Below are positions 22,982 through 34,094 of a DNA stretch of 64,000 nt, piece after piece. Numbering within the stretch: the first letter of the stretch is position 1; each line of letters starts with the position of its first letter. The position numbers and the translations under genes are program-made. The stretch is from Aphanomyces cochlioides. Lineage: Eukaryota; Oomycota; Saprolegniomycetes; Saprolegniales; Verrucalvaceae. The DNA is taken from positions 1,178,001 through 1,242,000 of the forward strand of contig JAHQRK010000023.1 of the NCBI GenBank assembly GCA_019828595.1. The letters are read 5' to 3'. The notes under the pieces were generated by a model. That model did not search any database. It worked only from the letters and a program-made list of their open reading frames with translations, and was not told the origin of the DNA.

Positions 22982-25651
22982 TACGCGGAGTTACTCCTGA
23001 AATCGGTTCGTACGGCGTGCGCGATCTCTCCCTCGACGACAGGAGCGGCACTTTAAACATGTCGTACTGGATCGTTTCGTTGTTGCGGGGATTGCTCACA
23101 CGAGGAGGAGTAGAAAGAGCGCTGCCTTCAAGCTGTGGCGGCTTGCGAATCGTCTTCGCCTTGGGAGTCCCGCCGAGCGAGAACGGTCTCTCGGCAGAGT
23201 ACCGCGGCGACGACACCATCGAGATGGGCAAGTGCGTCCTCTTGGGCGTGGAACACTTTGGAGTCTCCGTTCGTGTCGACGACGTTCTTGCTGTCTTAGC
23301 TCGTGGACTTGGCCTCTCAGGAACGACGACGTTATCCATCACGAGTGGCGGCAACGTATCGAAGAGTGCCGTGTCGGTCAAGACAGAGCTGGCGACGGGG
23401 GCGATGGCCGCGCGTGACGTTAGACGAGATCGGACGAGCGACGCCACTCTCGACATGTGGCGGTCGGCAGCATGCAATCCCCGCGTATGTTTGAAAAGAT
23501 GAGCTTGCGGCAGTCCATTCGACTCGGCATCGCTCCGGAAATGCTGAAAGGACGACACGAGCGACGACTGCTTTGTCTTGTTGGCATCGATGGAGCGAGT
23601 CATGGCCATCGCCAGGCGTTGGATGCACCGGAGGAACTCGTGAAAGTTCAAATTGAGCGACTCTCGCGTCTCGGCTTTGGCAAAACCCACGTCGATCTTG
23701 GCCGCGTTGTATTCTTGGACGATTTCCTACGACGCTGCATGAGCATCGACAGCTTCATCGCACGTACATGGAGACTCAACTGGCGGAAATTGGGCTGTGG
23801 ATGATCCGGCGACGGTAGAATGTCTACGCAGAGTCGCTCAATCTCATGGCGAGGAGTCGAAAGAACTGACCAAAGCAACGCGCAAAGACGAGGAAGTCCC
23901 GCAGAGAGATGGTCTTGTGCAGCTCAATCTACTCAAGTTCCCATGAGATGACGGATTTGCGCCAAGTCGTGACGAACGCATGTCATGCTGTGGCCGCCAA
24001 AGTGCGAGAAGAGTTGCTTGAGCGGCCAGACGTTGTTGCGAATGAACTCCATCACTTGCGGCTGCGTGACTTCAGGCCCGAGATGCTGCGCTTCGAGTTG
24101 GTGGCCGTACGGAAGGACATACTCGCGGAAGAGCAGCTCTTGCGCATCGCGTTGCGGCATGTCTTGCAAGTCGAGGGAGCGGCAGAGCAGCAGCGTTGTC
24201 CCGTGGACCCATTGGGCAAAGCTCATGCCTTGGTGGGCGGTCGTCTCGGGCGTCGAGGCTGTCGATTCTGGACCGTCGCTTGGCGTCCACCCAGTGCGCC
24301 GCGTCGTCGTCGCCAGGATGTAACACGTGTCGACATCAGCGTCAAGCACTGTCCCGCGGTCGTTCAATCCGCCGCTCAAGCGACAATCTCGAGCAAAGCG
24401 GAGAAAGTTACTGCGGCTCATCGTTTGAAAGTTGCTGACGTTGCCGACGAGGCAGTACCAGAGGAAGATCTTGCGGTACGCTCTGTTGGTGAAGATGGGT
24501 CCATTCTTGTCCTAGACATCGCGAGGCCGCCATCAAGAGAATCCAAAGTTTGGAGAGCTCGCACCGCGTCAAAGACAACGTCTGGCGTCATAAAGTCACA
24601 CAGCGATGCAAATGCAGCCGACGTCTCAATGTCATTCCCGGGATACAATAGAAAACTTGGATGCACCGCGACGACGCGGCCGTTCTTCTCGAGATTGCGG
24701 CGGAACGAGTGGCTATCTACGCCAACTTAGGAAGCGCCATGAAGATGCCGACCTTCCGTGTGCAAATGGTTGAAGAAGACTTTGAACGCTTCCAGGACGC
24801 GCGTCTCGCACATATACTGCGCGACGATGCGCTCGTACACTTTGGCAAAGAGATCGTTCTCGACGGTGATCAATTCCGCCTCGAGTTGCTTCGTCTGTGC
24901 TTTCAGGACGTCGTATTCGATCTGCAGCGACGTCTCGTGGGCGCTCGTATACCTCCGGCGATGTTTTCCAGCGCTCTTCTACGTCCAAGTTGTGGAAACT
25001 CGACCAGACGCGGCGTCCACCTCAAGTTTCGTCTCGAGGCGATGGAGTCGCATCGTACTTGCGGCGATCGCGGCTTGTTTGCGTCGATTCATTTGGCGGA
25101 TCGTGGCGCGGAAGACTTGAAACGTGATCGCGCCGTCGTCGTCCGACAGCTTGGCTGCATTCGCGAGCACTTCCTTGAGCACACTCACGCTCGCGTCGCC
25201 GGTTTTCTCGAGCGCGTCCATGATTTCCGTCGTGACGAGCGACCCGTTGCCTAGAGCCACCGCCGCGTTGATTGCGTCCCAAGTTGGACCAACTCACCGT
25301 CGTAGTCGAGCACTGCAAAGTGGCGCTTCAGTGCTTCCTCGTCGGCCTTTTCAAGCTCGAGTTTCTTGGCCGCTTTGATCTAATCGAGCCTTAGCGCCGC
25401 TGCCGCCGCGGTCGCTCTACCTGGATGTATTCATTGAGAGAGAGGTGGAAGGAGGCGTTGGCAAAGAGCGCTTTGAGTTCTTGCGGCGTGAATTCCGGCG
25501 CGTGGTCGTGGAAGAGCTGGATCGCATCGAGTTTATTGAGTTCGTGTGTTTTCTTGGGTCGGCCATCATCGAGCACGAGGTGGAATTGCATCTCGAAGAG
25601 CTGTCGCTCTTCGTCGCTCACGGCGGCGCCGTCCAACGCGTCGCCCGACAT
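22974..25651 (-). CDS. EF-hand / coiled-coil protein, function unknown
   Basis: Nine exons (25651-25421, 25379-25298, 25250-25021, 24978-24753, 24716-24565, 24511-23978, 23928-23871, 23823-23768, 23726-22974) with 36-53-nt introns give about 773 aa. An EF-hand-like loop spans exons 2-3 (DYDGNGSLVTTE), followed by a weaker one (SDDDGAITFQVF). A coiled coil lies around 185-250. A further acidic FDADKNGPIF motif sits at an exon junction. The last quarter is Ser/Pro/Arg-rich and probably disordered. Calcium binding is likely, but I do not recognise the family. The last 8 bp overlap the 3' end of the FHA-CHAT gene on the other strand. The start lies only 31 bp from the stop of the nucleoside transporter upstream. 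Confidence 0.75.
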
Positions 25652-25682
25652 GACAACGAGATCTATTTTTACACAAACGTTA

Positions 25683-26990
25683 TCACGCTATGAGTTGGAC
25701 GATGAATTTCAAGAGCAAACCGACGTACGACCCGGCAAAGAGCCCCGTGATCGTCGCGAGCGAGCCTGTCATGCCCACGAGCTCATGCTCGACTTCCGAG
25801 CAAGTTGTCGGCGCCAAAATCATCGAGCTCGTCCCGACGTAGCCCGTGACAAGCCCAAGCGACGCGACGAGGCCAATCGCGACGTAGTCGGGGAAGACTG
25901 AAGGATGCACGACGTCAAACATGAAGAGCGGGAGGAAGGCCAACTGGAGCACGATCGGGTAGTGCAGCGTCTCGACTGTGAGCAGGCGGACGTACATGGG
26001 CAGCGACTTGCCGACGAGGTCGGCCAGCGTGTACGCAGTCGTCAAAACGACGGGAAACCACGTCGCCGAGATGGTTTCCGACTGCAGCGACGTCGTGAGG
26101 CCTGGAAAGCAAGCCAGGCAGACACAGAACGTGACAAAGCACATCAAGACGGGTTTCCACGCTTGCCGCAGCACGTTCAGGATGGATCCGCCGTCGCTCG
26201 GCTCTTCTTTCAGCACGATGGGCGTCGTCTCGGACGTTGAAAACGCTGGCTTGGTTGGTGAGCGCACTGGGGACGGCAGCGGCAGCGCCAGCGGCGTCAG
26301 GATTTGAATGCGGACGTACGCTTCGAGCTTGGGACTTGCAAAGGCATTGTACGGCAGGAGCAAGTACAATCCAAACGAGATGGAGATGATGACGAAGGCG
26401 AGACCGAAGAAAAGCGCGACGGAGGGGAGCCCAGGCGTGTCTTGGTCGTAGAGCCACTTGGTGATGACCCGCGCGGCGACAAGGACGACAGCGCCGATGC
26501 CTTTGCCGCCGTCGATGGCTTGGAGGAACGTCGGGCCAAAGACAGCGCCAAGGCCATAAGTTGACGACTGGACGAGCGCACTGGCCATGGACGTGAGGAT
26601 GACCATGGCCAACGTCGCGACGTAGCGCACGTGCGAGTCGATCCCAGGCACAATTTGCAACAGCGGCACGAGGACGATCGAGAGAAGCAGCGAGACAAAG
26701 CCGCCGATCATGCGCAAGTTGAGCGGCAATTGGCGTCCCGTGACGAGCATAAAGAGCGTGATCACAAGAAGCGACGACATGTTGACGACTGGGAAGACAA
26801 AGCCGACCATGCCGTCCGGGTAAGTCGCTGCAAAGGCATCAATGCTCAGGACAAAGCACGTCCAGGACGCTACCAACGTCGCTCCCGCGGCGTAGAACGT
26901 CAAGTACGTCCAAAGGAAACCTGGCGAGGAGAAATCTTCCGGCGTCGGGTCGTCTGGAATCTCGAGCGAGAACAATTGCGGGCGCGGCAT
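25683..26990 (-). CDS. Equilibrative nucleoside transporter (SLC29/ENT family)
   Basis: This 435-aa single-exon membrane protein has about 11 hydrophobic segments, the ENT topology. It would carry nucleosides or nucleobases across a membrane down their gradient. A Ser/Pro/Thr-rich cytosolic loop (about 235-270) lies between segments 6 and 7. Family-like stretches include ALVQSSTYGLGAVFGP in the middle and SSMILAP near the C terminus. The frame continues to 26999 only through a TTG codon, so the first ATG at 26990 is used. Its closeness to the EF-hand gene (31 bp, same strand) reflects compact packing rather than a shared pathway. Confidence 0.85.
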   Translation of the reverse strand: MPRPQLFSLEIPDDPTPEDFSSPGFLWTYLTFYAAGATLVASWTCFVLSIDAFAATYPDGMVGFVFPVVNMSSLLVITLFMLVTGRQLPLNLRMIGGFVSLLLSIVLVPLLQIVPGIDSHVRYVATLAMVILTSMASALVQSSTYGLGAVFGPTFLQAIDGGKGIGAVVLVAARVITKWLYDQDTPGLPSVALFFGLAFVIISISFGLYLLLPYNAFASPKLEAYVRIQILTPLALPLPSPVRSPTKPAFSTSETTPIVLKEEPSDGGSILNVLRQAWKPVLMCFVTFCVCLACFPGLTTSLQSETISATWFPVVLTTAYTLADLVGKSLPMYVRLLTVETLHYPIVLQLAFLPLFMFDVVHPSVFPDYVAIGLVASLGLVTGYVGTSSMILAPTTCSEVEHELVGMTGSLATITGLFAGSYVGLLLKFIVQLIA

Positions 26991-27191
26991 CTTCTGCAAC
27001 GGATTGTCTCGAAACGGCCAATGGATTCATTGGCGGACGATGACAACCTCGAGATGGGTGGCGAGTGTACACTGTAGCGATGGGAGCATGACGCAATCTT
27101 TGGATAACTTAACTCTAAGCTAGCGACGCACCGACGTCGGGTCCTGGTTGTGGATTGTGGGCGCGTCTTCTTCGCGTCGGCGGGGAAAGAA

Positions 27192-29340
27192 TTACAGCCA
27201 GTGGAGCATGGGGCCATGGTGGCCTTGGCCGATTTGGACGTGTTGACTGCGGTGGAGGATCGAATGGACGTAGCGAATGGCTTGACCGACAGCGAGCGGC
27301 ACGTCCGAGACCTAGAGCGTTACTGGGAATGAGTGGAGACGAGAGAGAGAGACCTTGGCGTAGATGGCAGCAATGGACGACGCCAATGTACAGCCCGTGC
27401 CTGGCATTCGACCGTGACAAGATATCGCCGCGCTGGAAGACGCACCGTGTGTATTTGGCGTGAAAATCCTCCGCGATTCAAAGAGCTGCCATGACGTGCC
27501 GTCAAACAAGACGTCGACGACATTGTCGGCGTCCAAGTGGCCGCCTTTGACCAAGACGTATTGAGAGTGACTCATCTTGTGCAAGTCGGCGGCGGCGATT
27601 TTCATATCCTCGACGGAAACAATCGACCGGCCACCAAGCTACGACGCGCGCAAAGCTAAGACAACGACGATTCCAGCAGAGAAAGCAGTACCAAGACGGA
27701 CGCCTCTGGGATGTTGGGCGTGATCACGAGTGCCAACGGGAAGAGTTCCTGGACGAGGCATTCCAGAGCGTCATCTTGGAGTAAACTACATGGAAATAGA
27801 TGAGATCAAGCAAGCAAAGCGGTGCCGCACCGATGGCCGCTCGTGGACACCATGACAGGATCCACGACGAGCGGAATGTGTCGATTGCGCGTGGCGCGAA
27901 CGACGCACTCGACAATTTCCTTGGACGCCAACATCCCAGTCTTCAATGCGGCGGCGCTGTCAACCTCGAGGACGATCGAGGAAGGCGTACCTTGATCACA
28001 TTGGCCCCAATGTCGTCCAAGACGCAGTCGATTTGAGCTTCCAACATGTCCAACGGGATGTTGTGGATGCCATGCACGCCATTCGTGTCTTGGACCTGGT
28101 CAAGCCGTCAATGTCGTCCACAAATCAAGCTCTACCGTGATTGCCGTCAACGCAGTCGTCGAGAAAACGCCGAGAGCCGTGCATGCTTTCATGTCCGCTT
28201 GGATGCCAGCCTACACGCAGTAAACAAACTCCCGTGAGGGGGAACTTTATACGCCGCCGCCGCTGTCCGAGCCCGCAATGCATAAAACTTTTGGAACTGC
28301 TAGAGGCATTCCTGGTTGGAAGGGCTCCGTGTTGGAGTTGATCGTGGCTTGGCTCGATGCGCAAGCGGCGAGGCACGCTTGGCGTTCGGGCTCCGTGGCA
28401 GTCTCTGGGACCAAGTACGACGCTGCCGACTGGTCTTGATCCAAGATAAAGGCGAGAAGACTCCCGTGGAACGCCGTCTCAATGGCTTCGCTAGGTCCTT
28501 TGCGCAAGAGGAGCTGGTCGTCCGTGACCGCGATGGAGATGGGTGCTACAATTTCATCACGAAGGTTGATCACGTCACGAGTGTACCCAGGATGAGTGGC
28601 ATCTCGTGCGATGGATAGTACGCTTCAAAGAAATTGAGCTCGAGTTGCATGGCTTGATGGTAGAGCTCTTCCAAGCGAGCTTCCGGCATGTTTTCCCGCG
28701 AGGCAGTCGCATCCAAAAGGGATTCTATCGCAATCGCGCTCGTCTACCCCGTCGCGATTATACTACAGTCGTCTCAAGACAGCTTACGTCGAACTCTCGG
28801 CTAGCGTATGTCTCGATCCACTTGGCGTACTTTGCTGCTGGGTTTGCAGCCTTGAGATGTTGGCCAAGGAATGCGTAAAGACGTGCACATGGGACCATCG
28901 CAGCGAGGATTTCGGAAACCGACTGGCTGGACTTGGCCGTCGTGAGCAAAAAGTCAACGTACGCTTGTGTGGCTGGCGTTGCGTCAGTCGATTCGACGAA
29001 CGACGGATCGATTCCCCAAGACTAGAATCGACAGAGCTCAGCTATAATCAATCCAGGCTGTGTGCACTACCTGCATGTAAGACGTATGGAGCTTCAGTTC
29101 GTCGCTGACGCCTTGCATGAGCGTGACAAGCGTGATCGTGTCCGTGGTCGTGGCTGCTTTGGTCACGGCATGAGCAAACGCCTGGAGAAATCCATGCAGG
29201 AAGAACGCGTCCTGAAGAAGAAACGTCTGGAACGCATCGAGAGGAAGAGTGCCGCGGCCAATGCCAAGCACAAATGCATGGTACAAGCACGAGAACCGCG
29301 GTGATGCCGCGCTTTCCCACAACTGACAACTCAACTTCAT
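27192..29340 (-). CDS. Bifunctional TenA-ThiD thiamin biosynthesis/salvage enzyme
   Basis: Eleven exons with 40-53-nt introns give 565 aa (29340-29071, 29021-28788, 28743-28587, 28545-28253, 28210-28136, 28095-27991, 27940-27831, 27785-27692, 27638-27446, 27400-27354, 27311-27192). The N-terminal part (about 1-230) is TenA, which hydrolyses aminopyrimidine in thiamin salvage. It shows FLLQDAFFLHGF, MVPCARLYAFLG (C135) and KWIETYAS. The C-terminal part (about 304-565) is ThiD, which phosphorylates hydroxymethylpyrimidine phosphate. It shows VLCIAGSDSGGGAGIQAD, VIKTGMLASKE, VVDPVMVSTSG, ITPNIPEA, YVLVKGGHL and NTHGTGCTLASSI (C514). The order is the reverse of yeast THI20, where the kinase comes first. 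A roughly 75-aa linker of unknown role separates the domains. The start at 29340 is 65 bp from the divergent GST start. Confidence 0.88.
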
Positions 29341-29405
29341 GATGACAAAGTTTATCCGGATATGGATTTGAAGCCGTTGGAATTCCACTTTGCCATTCGC
29401 GCACC
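29341..29405. promoter_or_regulatory. 65-bp bidirectional promoter region
   Basis: Only 65 bp separate the start codons of TenA-ThiD (-) and the GST (+). Both 5' UTRs and promoters must overlap here or lie within the genes. No classical TATA box stands out. A TTATCCGGATA palindrome lies near 29352. Confidence 0.5.
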
Positions 29406-30023
29406 ATGGAAGCTCCGACCGATCTTCGGCTGACATATTTCAACATGCCAGGACGCGGCGAGTTCATCCGCTTGCTCTTTGCGTACGGGAACGTCCCCTT
29501 TGAGGACTCCCGGATTTCGTTCCAGGAGTGGGGCGCCAAGAAAGCGACGCTGGATTTGCCGTTTGGTCAAATGCCGATCCTCCAAACCCATGGGAAGACG
29601 TACGCGCAGAGCTTGGCCATCGCACGCTACGCCGCCAAGCTCTCGGGATTGTACCCCGCCGACCCGCTAGTTGCTCTGGAAGCTGACTCTCTGATCGATG
29701 CGATTTTGGAAAATTGGGACGTCTACAACGACAATGTGTATGGAAATGACGACAAGGACACCAAGCAACAAAAACACGACAATATTGGAGCCACAACTTT
29801 TCCACGCTTGCTTGCGAACCTTGAGAAGCGCGTGAAGGGGCCTTATTTCACGGGCGACAAACCGACGCATGCCGACATTTATTTGTTTGATTTCCACCAA
29901 CATGCTCTCCTGGAATATCCTACCCTGGCCAAGGAACTGGCTACCAACTACCCCAAGATTGCTGCAATTGTCGAGCGTGTGCACAACTCCAATGAATTAG
30001 CCACCTATTTCAAGAAAGCCTAG
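29406..30023 (+). CDS. Glutathione S-transferase, sigma-like
   Basis: This 205-aa single-exon protein conjugates or isomerises substrates with glutathione in the cytosol. The N-terminal thioredoxin fold shows LTYFNMPGRGEFIRLLF with a Tyr at the usual catalytic site. FGQMPIL carries the cis-Pro, and QSLAIARYAAK is the glutathione-binding SNAIL/TRAIL-type motif. The helical C-terminal domain contains FTGDKPTHADIYLFD, with the conserved Asp cap. The length is normal for sigma-class GSTs. Its last 107 bp, plus downstream sequence, are repeated in inverted orientation at 31686-31871. Confidence 0.92.
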   Translation: MEAPTDLRLTYFNMPGRGEFIRLLFAYGNVPFEDSRISFQEWGAKKATLDLPFGQMPILQTHGKTYAQSLAIARYAAKLSGLYPADPLVALEADSLIDAILENWDVYNDNVYGNDDKDTKQQKHDNIGATTFPRLLANLEKRVKGPYFTGDKPTHADIYLFDFHQHALLEYPTLAKELATNYPKIAAIVERVHNSNELATYFKKA

Positions 30024-30102
30024 TGGGCATCAGTCACGTGATTGCAGTTGTCATCAGCTTCTTTAACATCATTCATGTATTTTTGCATCCTTGAGTCCAT
30101 TT
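29917..30102 (+). repeat. Left copy of 186-bp inverted repeat (GST 3' end)
   Basis: The last 107 bp of the GST frame plus 79 bp downstream recur as the reverse complement at 31686-31871. The copies look identical or nearly so. The F-box gene lies between them. Confidence 0.9.
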
Positions 30103-30232
30103 CTGCTGGCTCATGTCGTTGTTGTTGAAGATGGAGCACATGGCATGCTCCAAAGTTGTGATTGGCAAAAAAGTGCAAATAGAAGCGCAAAAAAGTGCAA
30201 ACTGAAGCCACTCTCGTCAGAGTGACCAATGG

Positions 30233-31639
30233 ATGAGCCAGCAGAGCCATGAAAAGACCGGGTCAGGCACTTCGCTACCAGGTGAGCTCGTGACACTTGT
30301 GATGGAATTTCTCGACGGACCATGCCTCGTGGCATGCACCATTGTGAACCGACTATGGAATATCCAAACACATCAAAACCACCTGTGGGAAGGCGCTTGT
30401 CTGGCCAAGTGGCCAAGTCTTCGCAGTCGAGGCCTGCCACAGATTGTCTCGGCCGACGACTATGACGTATAGATAGCTTGAGGCGATTGACTTATGCGAT
30501 CTTGTAGCTCATTCGGCTGTATGGAGGATGTTGGAAGACGTGCTTTCTTCAAAACCACCAGGTATGACCGCCACAATGCATCGCATCCACTTGATTTTCA
30601 TGGATAGTTGAATCACAGCCGTCCTGACGATGAAGGTCCCGCTCTCGGATTTGACAACAACCCAGCGCATCACATCTGAAATAATACTCCTCGACGACTA
30701 CAGCTTTGTCATTGACGTTTACTCTTTCGACAGCTCCGGCTCTGAAGACGACGGTGATCGAGAAATCGCAATCTTCTTGGTTCGAGTCAGCTCCCTGTTG
30801 AATGACTCAAATGCTTGTAGAGAATAGGTTCGTTCCACTCCAATGAAATGTATCTAAGCCTGTCTTGTAGCAAGTCCGGGCCTTCTCGGCTACAAAAGCT
30901 GCAGCACACACGATTTGACGGCATGCATGGGCAAATGGGATGGAATACCTTTTCAAACCTGTCGGATTTAAAGTCGAGCGGCTTTTTGGACGACCACGAC
31001 GACCTCTCAGTATCGGTTTCCATTCGACTCGTGCCTTTAACGCTGCACATTTACACCGACGAGAGCTTTACTCAGCATGAAGGTTTGGGTCTTGGATCTC
31101 CATCAGTGAAGGTTGGCGTGCCGATGTGTTCCACAGTCAAGCAAATTCGCGACGCTGTGGCAAACAACTTTCCACAACTTGAATCACCTAAAGAGGTTGA
31201 TTTGTGGTGGTTCACTCTCGAAGACACTGTGCGACCACGCACGTTGATTCCTCATGATGATCCCGACCTTGTTCCGTCGGTCACTGGCATTCCAAGACTT
31301 GATTCCTTTCGCCTTGACACGTTTTCCATGGCGCACTTGTATCTGGATCCAAGTTGTGAAGACTCCTTTGTGTTTATCAAAGTATTGGATCGACAATCCG
31401 GCAAGTTGCACTGCGTTGCTCGTTTGAGTCTCCGCCATTACTCGACTCCAGCGGCAATCTTTGACCATCTCTCTGCCGTAAATCCTGGGGTTTCGCGGTG
31501 TCGATATGGGTTTGATACGCAAAAAGGCACCACTGTCATGTTAAACGATGGTGAAGAAGGCCACAAATTGGACCATGCAGTGCGTCCTATTGCCCCTTTA
31601 CTCTATCTACCTTCAAGACAACCAGAGTCGAAACCTTGA
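30233..31639 (+). CDS. F-box protein with unclassified C-terminal region
   Basis: The N-terminal F-box (SLPGELVTLVMEFLDGPCLVACTIVNRLW) would recruit an SCF ubiquitin ligase through Skp1. Exons 30233-30466 and 30508-30561 join cleanly and give LIRLYGGCWKTCFL, a stretch I have seen in other F-box proteins. A later exon ends at 30785 and joins 30821-31639 over a 35-nt intron. The join between 30561 and the exon starting near 30608-30619 does not keep frame with any GT-AG pair I can find. A frameshift, unusual splice site or sequencing error is possible. The large last exon (about 270 aa) has LTLHIYTDESF and a beta-rich region I cannot assign. The inverted GST fragments flank this gene. Confidence 0.65.
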
Positions 31640-31685
31640 GCATCAAAGTCATGCGCCCAACGTGTCAGCCTCTTCAGAACTTTAA

Positions 31686-31871
31686 AAATGGACTCAAGGA
31701 TGCAAAAATACATGAATGATGTTAAAGAAGCTGATGACAACTGCAATCACGTGACTGATGCCCACTAGGCTTTCTTGAAATAGGTGGCTAATTCATTGGA
31801 GTTGTGCACACGCTCGACAATTGCAGCAATCTTGGGGTAGTTGGTAGCCAGTTCCTTGGCCAGGGTAGGAT
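31686..31871 (-). repeat. Right copy of 186-bp inverted repeat (GST 3' end)
   Basis: This is the reverse complement of 29917-30102. It ends exactly where the Helitron array begins (31871|31872), so the Helitron breakpoint and the duplication end coincide. Confidence 0.9.
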
Positions 31872-33425
31872 CACAGTTGACACATTAAGATTTCCCCCAA
31901 GCATTCTTCGTCGTATGCTTGCTTGCGTTTCAGGATCCGTAATGTAGATCTGGGCGTAACTGGCTTGTTCTTCGTCCGCAGGCAACAGTGGTCCAATCAA
32001 ATGATGCAAAGCGCCTTGGATTGTATAAGATCTCGGCCCACCGTTGCCGTGAATAATTTCTTGGGTACCAATAGATGTAAAGGCAAAGAGGGCGTTGTAC
32101 CGGCGAGTGTTATTGACAAACCCTCTGGTTTTGAACAAAGCAATGTATTCGCGAAACTCGGGTGTGTCAGGCCAGGTAGCAACAGGCAGCACTCGAGTGC
32201 CTCCACCGCAGCAGTCCTTTTCTTCGCCTGGCCAAATCTTCGCTTCGCAATGGCGGCAAATCGAACGCTGCTCAATAGTATGAAGAGGCACCAATGATTC
32301 ATCGAAGTCATCGAAACTGACGCGTGCACTGTTGTGAGCACTCTTCTTCTTCGGGCGACCCTTGGGTTTATTCCGGAGACTTAATCCTTGCTCGCGAGGA
32401 GGTACATCAATCAAATCCACATCCACGTTTAGCGGAGGATCAGCATTTGCCAAGGCAAGTAATTGATTGTCAGTGTTGCAATCCACATTTCCATCGGAAA
32501 TATCTTCTTCCTTGGTTTCTTCTTCACCTCCTTCATTCATACGGTTAGGTTGTAGCGCAGCATAGATCCTTCGATTGTCAACTCTGCGCTCGCGATCTTC
32601 TTGCTCCTGAGCTGCCAGAATCTTGAGATGATGGTCACTTTGAGCGCGATAATGGATTTTGTCTTCTCCCTCCTTGGTTTCCTCTTCGTCGCTCTGATCC
32701 ATGTCCGTGTGGTGCAAAATGATGGCACCCCGCCCTTGATTCGCAACCTCAGTGTTGTGCTTTTTTTCGCGAGCACGTTTGTTGTATTCCGCCTTCTTGG
32801 ATCTTTTCATAGCCACCTCTTTGTCGAAGTCTTCCACGATAGCATGCCGTTTCTTTTCGCGAGCACGATTGTTGTACTCCGCCGTTTTGGATTTGTCGAC
32901 CTCTTCCACGATAGCTTGCCGTTTCTTTTCGCGAGCACGATTGTTGTACTCCGCCTTTAGAAGAGCTTGCCGATTCTTTTCGCGAGCACGATTGTTGTAC
33001 TCCGCCTTTTTAGATTTTTCCATTGCCACCTCTTCGTCGACTTCATCCACGATAGCTTGCCGTTTCTTTTCGCGAGCACGTTTGTTGTACTCCGCCTTGT
33101 TGGCTTTTCTCATAGCCGCCTCGTCGTTAATATTGCCCTGATTCAAGGCATCGTCATCCACAGCTCGGCCATTAGCTCCAGTGGATGCAGACTCTTGTTC
33201 GGTAGCATGCACTTCTTTCCGCTCTGCTTGCTTCCCAGGTTCAGAATTATCGATCGCATGTCCTTGATTGTCATTGTCATGACTGCAATTGCCTTTCTTA
33301 GAGGCCGAGTAGTTGTTATTTTCTACGCAGAAAACTGCGTCAGACAAATGTTCATACAAAAACTTCAAGACAAAAATGATAATGTGATTGGATCGTAAAA
33401 ATACTGTGGATATGTGTCCCGCCAC
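31788..33425 (-). pseudogene. Helitron Rep fragment, copy A
   Basis: This 545-codon frame covers the N-terminal part of Helitron Rep. It includes five basic KAEYN[NK]RAREKK repeats and the CRHCEAKIW...CC zinc-finger-like block, and runs to GGNLN. It then crosses the 31871/31872 junction into antisense GST sequence, which supplies a nonsense tail of about 28 residues. The HUH nuclease, the Tyr pair and the helicase are all missing. It reaches further than copies B-D, so it derives from a longer element. Confidence 0.85.
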
Positions 33426-34094
33426 TTAAGCTTAACATAATGTGGTTTGCCAGAAAATACTACTCATTTCTTTCATAAATCGTACAGAGTTCGCGGTATT
33501 TATTAAACATCACTTTGTTTAATATCGCGTTTTGAACTCGTACATCCAATGAGTTGAAACTTTGATACTGGGTAATACACCTGCTAAGTATCATGAAACA
33601 CCCCTGAAGTGATTCATGATACTCGCCGTAGGCCCACTATCAACAGTGGTACTCCGTCAAAAAAAGTAGCACCATCAGTTGCAATAGTGGTAACCAACGT
33701 TACACATTGTCCCCTTACTGTAAAAAGTTGAACTATGGGGAGAGGATTTACTCGTCCAAAGTCAATATGAAAATACAGTAAACCCACACGTTATAGCCGT
33801 CCCTGGCTGCTCTATGAAAATGTCCGGTATTTCGAGCCAAAAAGGCCCTACTTCGTAACATTCGCATATATAAAATTTTTATTTTTTAAAATTTTTTGAT
33901 CGCGTCGGAATTCGCCTTTCGGAGTCCAAGCCTCTGGCCAGGGTATGGCTTAAAGTGGCAGAAAGGGCTCGTCACCCTACTGCACAGTGTGTTGACCGCT
34001 TATTCAGCGGCCTTTTCTGCCCGAGTGAAGCTATCCTAAGACATGCATCTCATCTTGCATCGTCCCAGAAAAAACCAATTGCCATGCATCTCGT

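Noticed and set aside
23909..24730. 273-codon plus-strand frame
   Set aside because: It is antisense to the phase-consistent exons of the EF-hand gene.
26304..27077. Plus-strand frames rich in Glu, Arg and Asp
   Set aside because: They are antisense shadows of the GC-rich nucleoside transporter gene.
32601..33398. Long plus-strand open frames (119-143 codons) repeated in each Helitron copy
   Set aside because: They are exact antisense shadows of the KAEYN-type repeats and leader of the Rep frame, biased by its repeats.
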